DNA of 64,000 bases. Source: an uncultured Lachnospiraceae bacterium. Its GTDB lineage: Bacteria; Bacillota; Clostridia; Lachnospirales; Lachnospiraceae. Where the stretch lies: the NCBI GenBank assembly GCA_947175035.1, contig CAMWLG010000002.1, positions 57,914 through 121,913 on the forward strand. Direction: 5' to 3'. A model generated the notes under the pieces. That model made no database searches and was not told the origin of the DNA. It saw only the letters and a list, made by a program, of their open reading frames with translations. Of this stretch, positions 54,439 to 63,150 are shown one piece after another (position 1 is the first letter of the stretch; every line of letters starts with the position of its first letter). A program made the translations under genes and the position numbers.

Positions 54439-55095
54439 ATGAAGAATTTGTACATTGTGGGAGCAGGGGGATTGGGAAGAGAAATCCTGTGGCTGGCGAA
54501 GCGTGTCAATCAAGTAGAACAGACTTGGAATATCCGCGGATTTATCGACGATAATGCACAGATGCAAGGCAGGGAGTTTGGAGGATATCCTGTGTTGGGA
54601 GGCTGCGACTATTTTGAAGACTGTTCCGGGGAGGTCTGGGTGGTGGTGGCGATCGCTGCCGCAAGGGTTAAGAAAATTGTGGTGGACAAATTGTCCGCAT
54701 ATCAAAACCTTCATTTTGCCACCTTGATCGATCCAGCCGCAGTCATGCAAGATGATCTGATAGTCGGCGAGGGCTGCATTCTATGTGTGGGGTCTGTCTT
54801 TATGGCCAATATCACCTTAGGGAATCATGTGATTGTCAATCAGAATTGCACAGTGGGACATGACAGCGTGCTTGAAGATTATGTGACAGTTTATCCAGGT
54901 GTCAATATCTCCGGCTGTGTCAGGGTAGGCGCGGAGAGCGAACTGGGCACGGGCATGCAGATTATTCAGGGAAAGCGAATTGGAAAACGAAGCATTGTGG
55001 GTGCGGGAGCCGTGGTGGTGGACGACATCCCTCAGGATTGTACCGCCGTGGGGGTTCCTGCAAAGCCTATAAAGTTCCATGAGGAAAATGCATGA
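54439..55095 (+). CDS. epsM: Sugar O/N-acetyltransferase (PglD/EpsM-like, left-handed beta-helix)
   Basis: It would acetylate the 4-amino sugar to give UDP-di-N-acetylbacillosamine. The 218 residues have an N-terminal Rossmann-like domain (YIVGAGGLGREILWLAKR) and a C-terminal left-handed beta-helix, with TVGHDSVLEDYVTVYPGVN (near 138-156) holding the catalytic histidine. Start ATG 54439 is chosen from homology and an AGGAGA site; an upstream in-frame ATG at 54364 lies inside the previous gene. It overlaps the next gene by 4 bases. Confidence 0.92.
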   Translation: MKNLYIVGAGGLGREILWLAKRVNQVEQTWNIRGFIDDNAQMQGREFGGYPVLGGCDYFEDCSGEVWVVVAIAAARVKKIVVDKLSAYQNLHFATLIDPAAVMQDDLIVGEGCILCVGSVFMANITLGNHVIVNQNCTVGHDSVLEDYVTVYPGVNISGCVRVGAESELGTGMQIIQGKRIGKRSIVGAGAVVVDDIPQDCTAVGVPAKPIKFHEENA

Positions 55096-56183
55096 GTAAG
55101 AGAGCTTTGATCGTATGCACAATTGCATCGTTTTTACAATTTGAATTGAACGATTTAAAGCTGCTGGCGGAAAAGGGTTATGAGATACATTGCGCGACCA
55201 ACTTTGACGGTTCCGAATTTATGTATGAGAAGCTGGCAACCTTTCATGTGATCAACCATCAGGTAGATTTTGCCAGGTCTCCATTTTCCCGCACGAATCT
55301 GAAAGCGTTGGGAGAAGTGAAGCGGATTATGAGAGACATACATTTTGACCTTGTGCATTGCCATACACCGGTGGGCGGGGTGGTTGCGAGACTTGCGGCA
55401 AAAACCCACAGAAAGAAAGGAACGAAGGTCATCTATACCGCCCATGGATTTCATTTTTACACCGGCGCGCCCAAGCTCTATTGGCTTATTTTTTATCCCA
55501 TTGAAAAGTGGTTGTCCCGCTATACGGATGTCCTGATTACCATCAATACAGAGGATCATGCCAGGGCGGAGAGATTTTCCATGGGGAGACTGGAATATGT
55601 CCCTGGGGTGGGGATTGACCTGACCAGATTTGGAGCGGAACATAACACAGGAATACAAGGTGCGGAGAATGGCATATGGTTGATGTCTGTGGGCGAGCTC
55701 AACGAGAATAAGAACCACGAGACAGTGATCCGGGCAATTGCCGACAGGGAGGACATTTACTATACGATTGCTGGGATCGGGCCTCTTGAGCAGCATTTGA
55801 AGGAGTTGATTGCGGAACTTCATTTGGAGAAACGGGTATTTCTGCTGGGATATCGCAGGGATGTGCCGGCGCTTTTTGCGGCGGCGGATATCTATATCCA
55901 TCCATCCTACAGGGAGGGCTTGTCTGTCTCCATCATGGAGGCGATGGCCAGCGGGCTTCCCGTGATCTGCAGCAAGATTCGCGGCAACAAGGATTTGATA
56001 GATGAGAACGGAGGATTCCTGTTCGACCCCCACAGCATGGAGGCTTGCAGGGAGAGTATTGCGCAGATGCTGGAGGCTGACAGAGACACCATGGGTCAGT
56101 ATAACATGGAGAAAATCAAGAAGTTCTCTATAGAGGTTGTACAGAAAAAAATGGCTGCAATTTATGAAAGTGTAGAGAGATAG
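55092..56183 (+). CDS. GT4-family glycosyltransferase, EpsD/PglA-like
   Basis: A 363-residue GT-B enzyme probably adding the second sugar after the diamino sugar. The N-terminal domain includes HCHTPVGGVVARLA and YTAHGFHFYTGAPK, shared with EpsD-type enzymes. The C-terminal domain has EGLSVSIMEAMASGLPVI (about 276-293). It overlaps epsM (ATGA), placing it directly after the priming set. Donor is unknown. Confidence 0.88.
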   Translation: MSKRALIVCTIASFLQFELNDLKLLAEKGYEIHCATNFDGSEFMYEKLATFHVINHQVDFARSPFSRTNLKALGEVKRIMRDIHFDLVHCHTPVGGVVARLAAKTHRKKGTKVIYTAHGFHFYTGAPKLYWLIFYPIEKWLSRYTDVLITINTEDHARAERFSMGRLEYVPGVGIDLTRFGAEHNTGIQGAENGIWLMSVGELNENKNHETVIRAIADREDIYYTIAGIGPLEQHLKELIAELHLEKRVFLLGYRRDVPALFAAADIYIHPSYREGLSVSIMEAMASGLPVICSKIRGNKDLIDENGGFLFDPHSMEACRESIAQMLEADRDTMGQYNMEKIKKFSIEVVQKKMAAIYESVER

Positions 56184-56188
56184 ATACT

Positions 56189-57256
56189 ATGGCAGATAAA
56201 AAGAGAATCGCTTTTGTGCTGGGGAGCCTTGGCAGGGGCGGCGCGGAGAGAGTGATATCAATCCTCTCCAGAGATTATGCCGAACAAGGCTGGGATGTGG
56301 ATATTCTGCTTTTGCTTTTTAATAAAGTGGAGTATGAACTGCATCCCAGGGTAAGAGTGATCAATCTAAGCGGAGAGGGACAATCTCGCATCAGACGGCT
56401 TCCGTCCTGGCTGGGCGGGATCAGAAGGTATATCAAAGGCAGCAGGCCCGATGTCGTTCTGTCCTTTGCGGCGAGAATCAATATTATCGTGCAGACAGCG
56501 TGTATGGGGCTTGGATGTAAGCTCTATGTCTCCGAGAGAAATGACCCTTACTCGGATGGGCGGTCAAAGTTAGTGGATTTGGCGACAAATATCCTCTATC
56601 CAAGGGCGGACGGCGTGGTGTTCCAGACCAAGAGAGCCGCCTCCTATTTCCCGAAGCTTAAGAATGGCCGCATTATCAAAAATCCCGTTTCTGCCGCCAG
56701 ACCTGCGTCCGCTGTCAAGAATGATAAGCTGGTGGCTGTGGGGAGGCTTTCCGCACAGAAGAACCATAAGCTGCTGATAGACGCCTTTGCGCGGATTGCG
56801 GATAAATTCCCGAAGTACACTTTGGAAATATACGGGGAGGGGGAACTGGAGCAGACGCTTAAGGCGCAGTGCAGGGTTTTGGGATTGGAGAAGCGCGTCC
56901 TTTTCATGGGAAATGTGGTCAATCTTCACGAGAGGATTGCCGATGCGGACGTCTTTGTACTCTCCTCTGATTACGAGGGGCTTTCCAACGCCTTGATGGA
57001 GGCAATGATGATGGGACTGCCCTGCGTCTCCACGGACTGTGCCGGGGCGGACGAGATCATTTGTGACGGAGAGAATGGGCTGTTGGTTCCCGTGGGGGAC
57101 GAGGCTGCCATGGCGGAAGCGCTGGACAGGATACTGGGGGACACCGCCCTGCGGGAGAGACTTGGCGCGTGTGCGGCGTCATCCTCCGAGGTGTTCAAAA
57201 GGGAAAACATATTGAAACAATGGCATCTGCTTATGGATGAAGGGGTAGGGGTATGA
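56189..57256 (+). CDS. GT4-family glycosyltransferase
   Basis: A 355-residue GT-B enzyme with LGSLGRGGAERVISIL at the N-terminus, where the GGAER pattern is typical of GT4 enzymes of EPS clusters. It has VGRLSAQKNHKLLIDAF in the middle and EGLSNALMEAMMMGLPCVST (about 265-284) as the donor-binding motif. It lies 5 bases after the preceding gene and overlaps the TupA-like gene by 4 bases. The GALNAc- or Gal-transferase-like pattern suggests a hexose or hexosamine donor, unproven. Confidence 0.9.
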   Translation: MADKKRIAFVLGSLGRGGAERVISILSRDYAEQGWDVDILLLLFNKVEYELHPRVRVINLSGEGQSRIRRLPSWLGGIRRYIKGSRPDVVLSFAARINIIVQTACMGLGCKLYVSERNDPYSDGRSKLVDLATNILYPRADGVVFQTKRAASYFPKLKNGRIIKNPVSAARPASAVKNDKLVAVGRLSAQKNHKLLIDAFARIADKFPKYTLEIYGEGELEQTLKAQCRVLGLEKRVLFMGNVVNLHERIADADVFVLSSDYEGLSNALMEAMMMGLPCVSTDCAGADEIICDGENGLLVPVGDEAAMAEALDRILGDTALRERLGACAASSSEVFKRENILKQWHLLMDEGVGV

Positions 57257-58149
57257 TTTTACGGAATTTTATCATCTATGGTATTGGCAGGTTCATACCG
57301 GACAAATTATGGATTCAACTAAAGTTTTTCCAATGTCTGGGACGCTTTGTGGATTTTAAGAATCCCCGTTCCTACAATGAGAAGCTCCAATGGCTGAAAC
57401 TGTATGACCGGCGGCCCGAATATACAGGGATGGTTGACAAATATGAGGCCAAGCAGTATGTGGCGGACAGGATAGGGCAGGAATACGTGATTCCGCTGCT
57501 TGGCGGGCCGTGGAACAGCTTTGACGAGATTGAGTTTGACAAGCTGCCAGCGCAGTTTGTCTTAAAGACCACCCATGACTGTGGAGGCGTGGTCATCTGC
57601 AAGGACAAGGCAGATTTTGACAAGGATGCCGCCAAGAAATTCCTGCATAGACATTTGCGCACGGACTATTACCTTCCCTATCGCGAGTGGCCTTATAAGG
57701 ATGTGAAGCCAAGGATTTTTGCGGAGGCATATATGAGGGATGACGGGGATGGACAGAGTTCGTCAAAGCAGGAGCAGTTGACGGATTACAAATTTTTTTG
57801 CTTTGATGGTGTGCCCAAAGTCCTGTTGATTGTGAGCGATCGCGAGGATGCGGAGAAGGAGACCAGATATGACTTTTTTGATATGGATTTCAAGCATCTT
57901 CCGATTACCAATGGACATCCCAACGCGGCAAAACCTCCGGAATGCCCTGAGACTTTCAGTCAAATGTGCGAGATTGCATCCAAGCTTTCAACGGGAATAC
58001 CCCAGTCCCGGATCGACTTATATGATGTCGGCGGACATATTTATTTTGGGGAGATAACCTTATTCCGTGGCGGCGGTTTTATGCCGTTTGAGCCAAAGGA
58101 GTGGGATTATATATTTGGGGATTGGATTACATTGCCAAAGAAGGTGTGA
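57253..58149 (+). CDS. TupA-like ATP-grasp protein of polysaccharide clusters
   Basis: A 298-residue protein of the ATPgrasp_TupA family, named after the teichuronopeptide gene tupA. Recognisable stretches are YNEKLQWLKLYDR (about 38-50), LKTTHDCGGVVICKDK (about 103-118) and DLYDVGGHIYFGEITLFRGG (about 255-274). ATP-grasp enzymes join a carboxylate to an amine or thiol, so an amino acid or similar substituent on a sugar is plausible, but some members are annotated as glycosyltransferases and the activity is unproven. It overlaps the GT4 gene by 4 bases. A paralog is at 59284. Confidence 0.85.
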   Translation: MILRNFIIYGIGRFIPDKLWIQLKFFQCLGRFVDFKNPRSYNEKLQWLKLYDRRPEYTGMVDKYEAKQYVADRIGQEYVIPLLGGPWNSFDEIEFDKLPAQFVLKTTHDCGGVVICKDKADFDKDAAKKFLHRHLRTDYYLPYREWPYKDVKPRIFAEAYMRDDGDGQSSSKQEQLTDYKFFCFDGVPKVLLIVSDREDAEKETRYDFFDMDFKHLPITNGHPNAAKPPECPETFSQMCEIASKLSTGIPQSRIDLYDVGGHIYFGEITLFRGGGFMPFEPKEWDYIFGDWITLPKKV

Positions 58150-58153
58150 TAAG

Positions 58154-59236
58154 ATGAGGATTTTGTTTGCAATACCAACGCTCAAAGACGGCGGTGCGGA
58201 GAGAGTCGTCAGTGTATGGGCAAATGAGCTCAATGCAAAAGGGTATGATGTTTCCATTATGTTGTTTGTGAAAACTAAGGAGGATTATCCCACGGATGAG
58301 GGTGTGAAGATTCTTGCTGTCACAGAAAGTCAGGAAGAATACAAGGCGCTGTCCAATTTCAGGAAGTATGGGATTGTACGCAGGATGTTAGGGGAGATCA
58401 AACCAAATTATGTGGTTTCCTTCCTGCCGGCCATGCAGGTGTGGGTTATGCTGGGGTCATTGGGGATGGCGTTTAAAAGAATAGAGACCATTCGCATTAA
58501 TCCTTGGAAAATAAGTATCACCGGCAAAAGAGGAAGCTCCATTTGGCGGCTGTGTTATAAGACAGGATATAAAATTCTTTTGCAGGCATCCGATCAGGCA
58601 CCCTTTTTTACACCAAAGGAACAGGAGAAATGCGTCTTGATACCCAATCCGATTTCGGAGGTATATACAGACCATTATAAAACCGGGATCAGTGAGACTC
58701 CAGTGGAATTTATTGCTGTGGGTAGGATTGTGCCCTATAAGAATCACAAGATGATGATAAAGGCATTTGGTGAGGTGTGTAGGGACTTTCCCAATATCCG
58801 GCTGCGAATCTTTGGGGCGGGCAAACCGGAGTATGTGGAAGAGATTCAGGAATTCATTGCCCAGGAGAGATTGGAAAAGCAGGTGTTCCTGGCGGGAAGG
58901 ACAATGCATATAGAAGACGAGTATCAAAGCAGTGATGTATATCTGATGACATCCAGTCATGAGGGGCTGCCAAATGCATTGATGGAAGCCATGGCGAGCA
59001 GGCTTATCTGTATTTCGACAGACTGTAAGACAGGAATCCGGGATTTGATTGAAGACGGTGTCAATGGATATCTTGTGCCTGTGGGTGATGAGATGGCGTT
59101 GGCCCAAAGGATTAGATTGGTGCTGGGTATGTCCAAACAGGAGAGAGAGCAAATGGCGGAGGCCGCAAGGACAAGGATTATGACTTATTGTTCCAAGGAA
59201 AACAGTGTGGAGAAACTTTGTGAACTGTTTGAATGA
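58154..59236 (+). CDS. GT4-family glycosyltransferase
   Basis: A 360-residue GT-B enzyme: FAIPTLKDGGAERVVSVW at the N-terminus, VGRIVPYKNHKMMIKAFGE in the middle, and EGLPNALMEAMASRLICIST (about 273-292) as donor-binding motif. It resembles the GT4 protein at 56189. Start ATG 58154 is chosen since it follows the preceding stop by 4 bases; a longer in-frame reading from 58067 would run inside the TupA-like gene. The sugar is unknown. Confidence 0.9.
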   Translation: MRILFAIPTLKDGGAERVVSVWANELNAKGYDVSIMLFVKTKEDYPTDEGVKILAVTESQEEYKALSNFRKYGIVRRMLGEIKPNYVVSFLPAMQVWVMLGSLGMAFKRIETIRINPWKISITGKRGSSIWRLCYKTGYKILLQASDQAPFFTPKEQEKCVLIPNPISEVYTDHYKTGISETPVEFIAVGRIVPYKNHKMMIKAFGEVCRDFPNIRLRIFGAGKPEYVEEIQEFIAQERLEKQVFLAGRTMHIEDEYQSSDVYLMTSSHEGLPNALMEAMASRLICISTDCKTGIRDLIEDGVNGYLVPVGDEMALAQRIRLVLGMSKQEREQMAEAARTRIMTYCSKENSVEKLCELFE

Positions 59237-59241
59237 AAAAG

Positions 59242-59270
59242 TAGTCATAATGGGGGAAGCGTGGTAAAAT
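59242..59270 (+). promoter_or_regulatory. Promoter candidate inside the island, before the second TupA-like gene
   Basis: TAGTCA (59242-59247), a 17-base spacer and TAAAAT (59265-59270) preceded by TGG (extended -10). Moderate match. Confidence 0.5.
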
Positions 59271-59283
59271 AAGAGCATCATAC

Positions 59284-60222
59284 ATGAAAGGCATGGTTAT
59301 TAATGTGAATAAATATGTACGCTTTCTGGTGGATGCAGATTTTAGATTTGGGATCATGGCAAGGCGGGGATTCTATGATCATATGCCGGACGAGACCTAT
59401 CTTAAAAAAAGATATCAATCTAGATTTCATAGAGAATTGGATCTTCAAAATCCGCAGACTTTTAATGAGAAGCTTCAGTGGCTAAAGCTTTACGACCGCA
59501 ATCCTTTGTATACTACATTGGTGGATAAATATGCTGTTCGGGGGTACATTGCTGATCAACTGGGGGAGGAATATCTGATTCCCCTTGTAGGTGGGCCATG
59601 GAAGGATTTTGACGAGATTGATTTTGATCAATTGCCAAATCAATTTGTGTTGAAGTGTACTCATGATTCGGGCGGGGTGGTAGTCTGCCGGGATAAGAGT
59701 CAGTTGGACATTGCAAAGGCAAAGAAAAAACTGAAAAACTGCCTGAAACGTAATTATTATTATAATGGCAGGGAGTGGCCTTATAAGAACGTGCCCCCTC
59801 AGATGATTGCGGAAAAGTATATGGAAGACGAGTCTTGCATGGATTTAAAGGATTATAAATTTATGTGCTTTAACGGGGTGCCAAAAGCAGTTTTGATTGT
59901 GAGTGACCGTGCAGTGAGCGGAAGGGAGACCCGGTACGATTTTTTTGATATGGAGTTTGAACATTTGCCCTTCTCAAATGGACATCCCAATGCGGATATA
60001 CCGCCGGAACGTCCCTTGAATTTTGAGGAAATGAAGGAACTTGCAGCAAGGTTGTCTGAGGGAATTCCGCAGGTTAGAGTTGATTTGTATGACGTGGGGG
60101 GACGGATTTATTTTGGGGAGCTGACATTTTTTCGTGGGAGTGGGTTTATGCCATTTGACCCACCGGAATGGGACAATATCTTGGGGGAATGGATTACATT
60201 GCCAGGTTCCTCCGTTGACTGA
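59284..60222 (+). CDS. Second TupA-like ATP-grasp protein
   Basis: A 312-residue paralog of the protein at 57253, with the same landmarks: FNEKLQWLKLYDRNP (about 60-74), LKCTHDSGGVVVCRDK (about 123-138) and DLYDVGGRIYFGELTFFRGS (about 266-285). It has about 30 extra N-terminal residues. The start is uncertain: ATG 59284 has no clear ribosome site and ATG 59293 is possible. It has a promoter candidate of its own. Two related but diverged copies suggest two different substituents or acceptors. Confidence 0.83.
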   Translation: MKGMVINVNKYVRFLVDADFRFGIMARRGFYDHMPDETYLKKRYQSRFHRELDLQNPQTFNEKLQWLKLYDRNPLYTTLVDKYAVRGYIADQLGEEYLIPLVGGPWKDFDEIDFDQLPNQFVLKCTHDSGGVVVCRDKSQLDIAKAKKKLKNCLKRNYYYNGREWPYKNVPPQMIAEKYMEDESCMDLKDYKFMCFNGVPKAVLIVSDRAVSGRETRYDFFDMEFEHLPFSNGHPNADIPPERPLNFEEMKELAARLSEGIPQVRVDLYDVGGRIYFGELTFFRGSGFMPFDPPEWDNILGEWITLPGSSVD

Positions 60223-60246
60223 AAAAGTATGGAAGGCAGGTAAGAA

Positions 60247-61755
60247 TTGCTAATGAACCGTACCAGGACGCTTAAATTGAATATGGCGGCGAGTTTATTT
60301 AGCGAACTGGTTGCATTTGTAACGGGTCTGATTCTGCCTCGTTTAATATTAGTACATTATGGGTCGGCATATAATGGTCTGGTGGGTTCCATTTCCCAAT
60401 TCCTGGGATTCTCGGCCCTTATGCGCGCAGGCATGGGTGGTGCGGTGCGGGTGGCGCTATATAAGCCCCTGGCGGACAATGATATATCAGCGATCAGCAG
60501 TATCATGGCTACCGCAGACAGACATATGAAGAAGATTGGAGCTATCGTTGGCGGAATCATATTAGCTTTCGCCATGATCTATCCTTTTTGTGTCCGGGAT
60601 GAGTATGATAGTTTTTCGGCTTTTCTGATGGTTTTGATCATCGGGACAGGCACTTTTGTCAATAACTTTTTTGGGTTAAAATATAAGATATTTTTACAGG
60701 CAGATCAGAAGCTTTATCTTCAAATCAGCATATATGCTTTTGTGCAAATCCTTTCAACAATCGTTTCGGTGGCGTTAATTACTGACGACGTTCCCTTTGA
60801 GATTGTCAAGTTAGGGGCGGCCGTGGTAGCTTTGCTTGCTCCAATTATGATGAGTGTTTATGTCAGAAGGAATTATGATATTGACTGGCACGCAAAGACA
60901 GATAATTCGGTACTGAAGCAGCGTTGGGAAGCTTTTTTTCATCAGGTGGCGTCAACGGTGAATGAGAATATTGATTTGGTGTTGATCACATTGATGCTCT
61001 CTCTGAAAGAAGTCTCGGTCTATACAGTGCATTATATGGTTGTAAATAATATTGGGACGATTGTGAATGCTTGTATTGCAGGCGGTGAGTCTATATTTGG
61101 GAGTATTTTGGTAAAGGAGGGACAAGAGCATTTGAGGAAGACCTTTTTCTTTACCGAGTGGTATTTTTTCTCTGTTTGTATTATTATGTATTCTGTGACG
61201 GCGACAATGATTTCACCTTTTGTAATGCTATATACACATTCTGTGACAGATGTAAATTATTTCAGACCTGCTTTCGCGGTGGTGATGGTGCTTGCAGTGA
61301 TGATTAAGAGCGTGAGATTTCCATATCGAATGTTGGTGGAGGGAAGTGGAAAGTTCAAGGAAACACGCAATGGGGCAATCGCGGAGGTGGTCATTAACTT
61401 GTTGGTATCCCTTATTATGGTATGGCTGTTTGGTGTGATTGGCGTGCTGATTGGAACCTTGGTGGCAGGGGTGATCCGCACAATGGAGTTTGCGATTTAT
61501 TGTATGAGAGATATCTTGGAGGTGAGCTGCCTGCATATTGTAAAAAGCTTTTCTCTGCTGTCATTCACACTGATTGTCTGTTGTTTGGCGGGAAGGCTGA
61601 TTGTCCCGGCTGAGATTGGCAATTATTTGGAATGGGCGGGTTATGCAGTCGTTGTAACGTTAACATCCTCCTTGATCACCGGTGGCATGGGAATTCTGTT
61701 TTATAGGCAGCAGGTAAAGGAACTTGTGCAAAGATTGCGAAGACAGTTGTTGTAA
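60247..61755 (+). CDS. Wzx-type oligosaccharide flippase
   Basis: A 502-residue MOP-superfamily membrane protein with about fourteen hydrophobic segments, predicted to move the lipid-linked oligosaccharide to the outer leaflet. The N-terminus NMAASLFSELVAFVTGLILP and the segment LKYKIFLQADQKLYLQI (about 139-155) fit polysaccharide-transport flippases. Start TTG 60247 is best spaced from AGGCAGG; ATG 60253 is the alternative. It is the only flippase in the island. Confidence 0.87.
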   Translation: MLMNRTRTLKLNMAASLFSELVAFVTGLILPRLILVHYGSAYNGLVGSISQFLGFSALMRAGMGGAVRVALYKPLADNDISAISSIMATADRHMKKIGAIVGGIILAFAMIYPFCVRDEYDSFSAFLMVLIIGTGTFVNNFFGLKYKIFLQADQKLYLQISIYAFVQILSTIVSVALITDDVPFEIVKLGAAVVALLAPIMMSVYVRRNYDIDWHAKTDNSVLKQRWEAFFHQVASTVNENIDLVLITLMLSLKEVSVYTVHYMVVNNIGTIVNACIAGGESIFGSILVKEGQEHLRKTFFFTEWYFFSVCIIMYSVTATMISPFVMLYTHSVTDVNYFRPAFAVVMVLAVMIKSVRFPYRMLVEGSGKFKETRNGAIAEVVINLLVSLIMVWLFGVIGVLIGTLVAGVIRTMEFAIYCMRDILEVSCLHIVKSFSLLSFTLIVCCLAGRLIVPAEIGNYLEWAGYAVVVTLTSSLITGGMGILFYRQQVKELVQRLRRQLL

Positions 61756-61776
61756 ATGGGAGGAATATAAGCAGAT

Positions 61777-62871
61777 ATGAAGAAAACGATAGGATTGAAA
61801 GACAAAACAATATTGGTTACGGGAGCGGCGGGATTTATCGGTGCCAATCTTGTACAGGAGCTGCTTAGAATGCAGGATTCCATACGGGTCATAGGCATTG
61901 ACAATATGAATGATTATTATGATGTGTCCATCAAGGAATTCCGGCTTGCCCAAATTGAAACACAGCACAGAGCCAATGAAAATTCCGACTGGGTATTCAT
62001 TCAGGGTTCCATTGCGGACAGAGAGCTGATCCATCGGATTTTTGCGGATTATAAGCCAGAGATTGTGGTGAATTTGGCGGCACAGGCGGGAGTGCGTTAT
62101 TCCATTGCCAATCCCGACACGTATATAGAGTCTAATATCATCGGTTTTTACAATATTTTGGAGGCCTGCAGACATTCTTATGATGAGGGCTCGGGTTATG
62201 CCGGTGTGGAGCATTTGGTGTATGCTTCCTCGTCCTCCATTTACGGTTTCAATCAAAAAGTGCCCTATTCCACGGAGGATAAGGTGGATAATCCCGTATC
62301 TCTCTATGCGGCCACCAAGAAGTCCAACGAGCTGATGGCTCATGCGTATAGCAAATTGTATGAGATTCCTTCCACGGGGCTTCGCTTTTTTACGGTTTAC
62401 GGGCCTGCGGGACGGCCGGATATGGCATATTTTGGTTTCACCAATAAGCTTTGCAATGATCAGACCATTGAGATATTCAATTATGGTAATTGTAAGCGTG
62501 ATTTTACTTATATTGATGATATTGTGGAGGGGATCAAGCGGGTGATGCAGGGGCCCCCAGAGAGAAGGACTGGTGAGGATGGACTGCCTTTGCCGCCATA
62601 TGCTCTCTACAATATCGGGAACAGTCACCCTGAAAATTTGTTGGATTTTGTAACTATTTTGCAGGAGGAATTGGTCAGGGCGGGAGTGCTTCCGGAGAAT
62701 TATGATTTTGAGGCGCACAAGAAGCTTGTGCCCATGCAGCCGGGGGACGTGCCGGTGACATATGCAGATACCAGTGCATTGGAACGAGATTATGGGTTTA
62801 AGCCCTCAACAGGTCTCCGGGAAGGATTGCGGAGATTTGCAGAGTGGTATAAGGAGTTTTACATAAAATAA
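61777..62871 (+). CDS. UDP-glucuronate 4-epimerase-like NAD-dependent epimerase
   Basis: A 364-residue short-chain dehydrogenase-type sugar epimerase. It has the NAD loop VTGAAGFIGANLVQEL (about 15-30), the catalytic serine in YASSSSIYG and the Y-x3-K pair in SLYAATKKSNEL, and RFFTVYGPAGRPDMA, a pattern typical of UDP-GlcA 4-epimerases (CapI/GAE group). It would supply a galacturonic-acid-type donor. It has a GGAGGAA ribosome site and lies 21 bases after the flippase, closing the island. Epimerase class is solid; exact substrate is inferred. Confidence 0.87.
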   Translation: MKKTIGLKDKTILVTGAAGFIGANLVQELLRMQDSIRVIGIDNMNDYYDVSIKEFRLAQIETQHRANENSDWVFIQGSIADRELIHRIFADYKPEIVVNLAAQAGVRYSIANPDTYIESNIIGFYNILEACRHSYDEGSGYAGVEHLVYASSSSIYGFNQKVPYSTEDKVDNPVSLYAATKKSNELMAHAYSKLYEIPSTGLRFFTVYGPAGRPDMAYFGFTNKLCNDQTIEIFNYGNCKRDFTYIDDIVEGIKRVMQGPPERRTGEDGLPLPPYALYNIGNSHPENLLDFVTILQEELVRAGVLPENYDFEAHKKLVPMQPGDVPVTYADTSALERDYGFKPSTGLREGLRRFAEWYKEFYIK

Positions 62872-62879
62872 ATTTTTAC

Positions 62880-62908
62880 TTGCATTTATTCCACTTACGT
62901 GTTATAGT
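62880..62908 (+). promoter_or_regulatory. Promoter candidate for the right-hand Rpn/YhgA-type gene
   Basis: TTGCAT (62880-62885), a 17-base spacer and TATAGT (62903-62908) preceded by TGT (extended -10). The ATG is 242 bases downstream, so a long leader is predicted, with short hairpins near 62973-62983 (GGCG/CGCC with a TTT loop) and 63049-63061 (ACGGA/TCCGT). Confidence 0.65.
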
Positions 62909-63150
62909 TTTCTTGTAAGAGCAATAAGAATCAGTTTGCATTTCGTGAAACAGACAAGTCTAAGTGCATTTCCGGCGTTTCGCCAGCGATTCAACTTTTA
63001 CAAAACATGGCGGGCGACGGGAAGGCGTGCGGTGGGATATCATGTTACGGAAAGTCCGTGGCAGTATATCAGGCGTTGCGCATAGAACCAAAAGGTATGT
63101 GTCGCTTTGGGACTCACCAACCCTTCTGCCCCCAGAAAAGGAGGAGAAAT

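Noticed and set aside
58067..58153. Upstream extension of the GT4 gene at 58154
   Set aside because: The extra residues overlap the TupA-like coding sequence and do not resemble a GT4 N-terminus; MRILFAIPTLKDGG at 58154 does.
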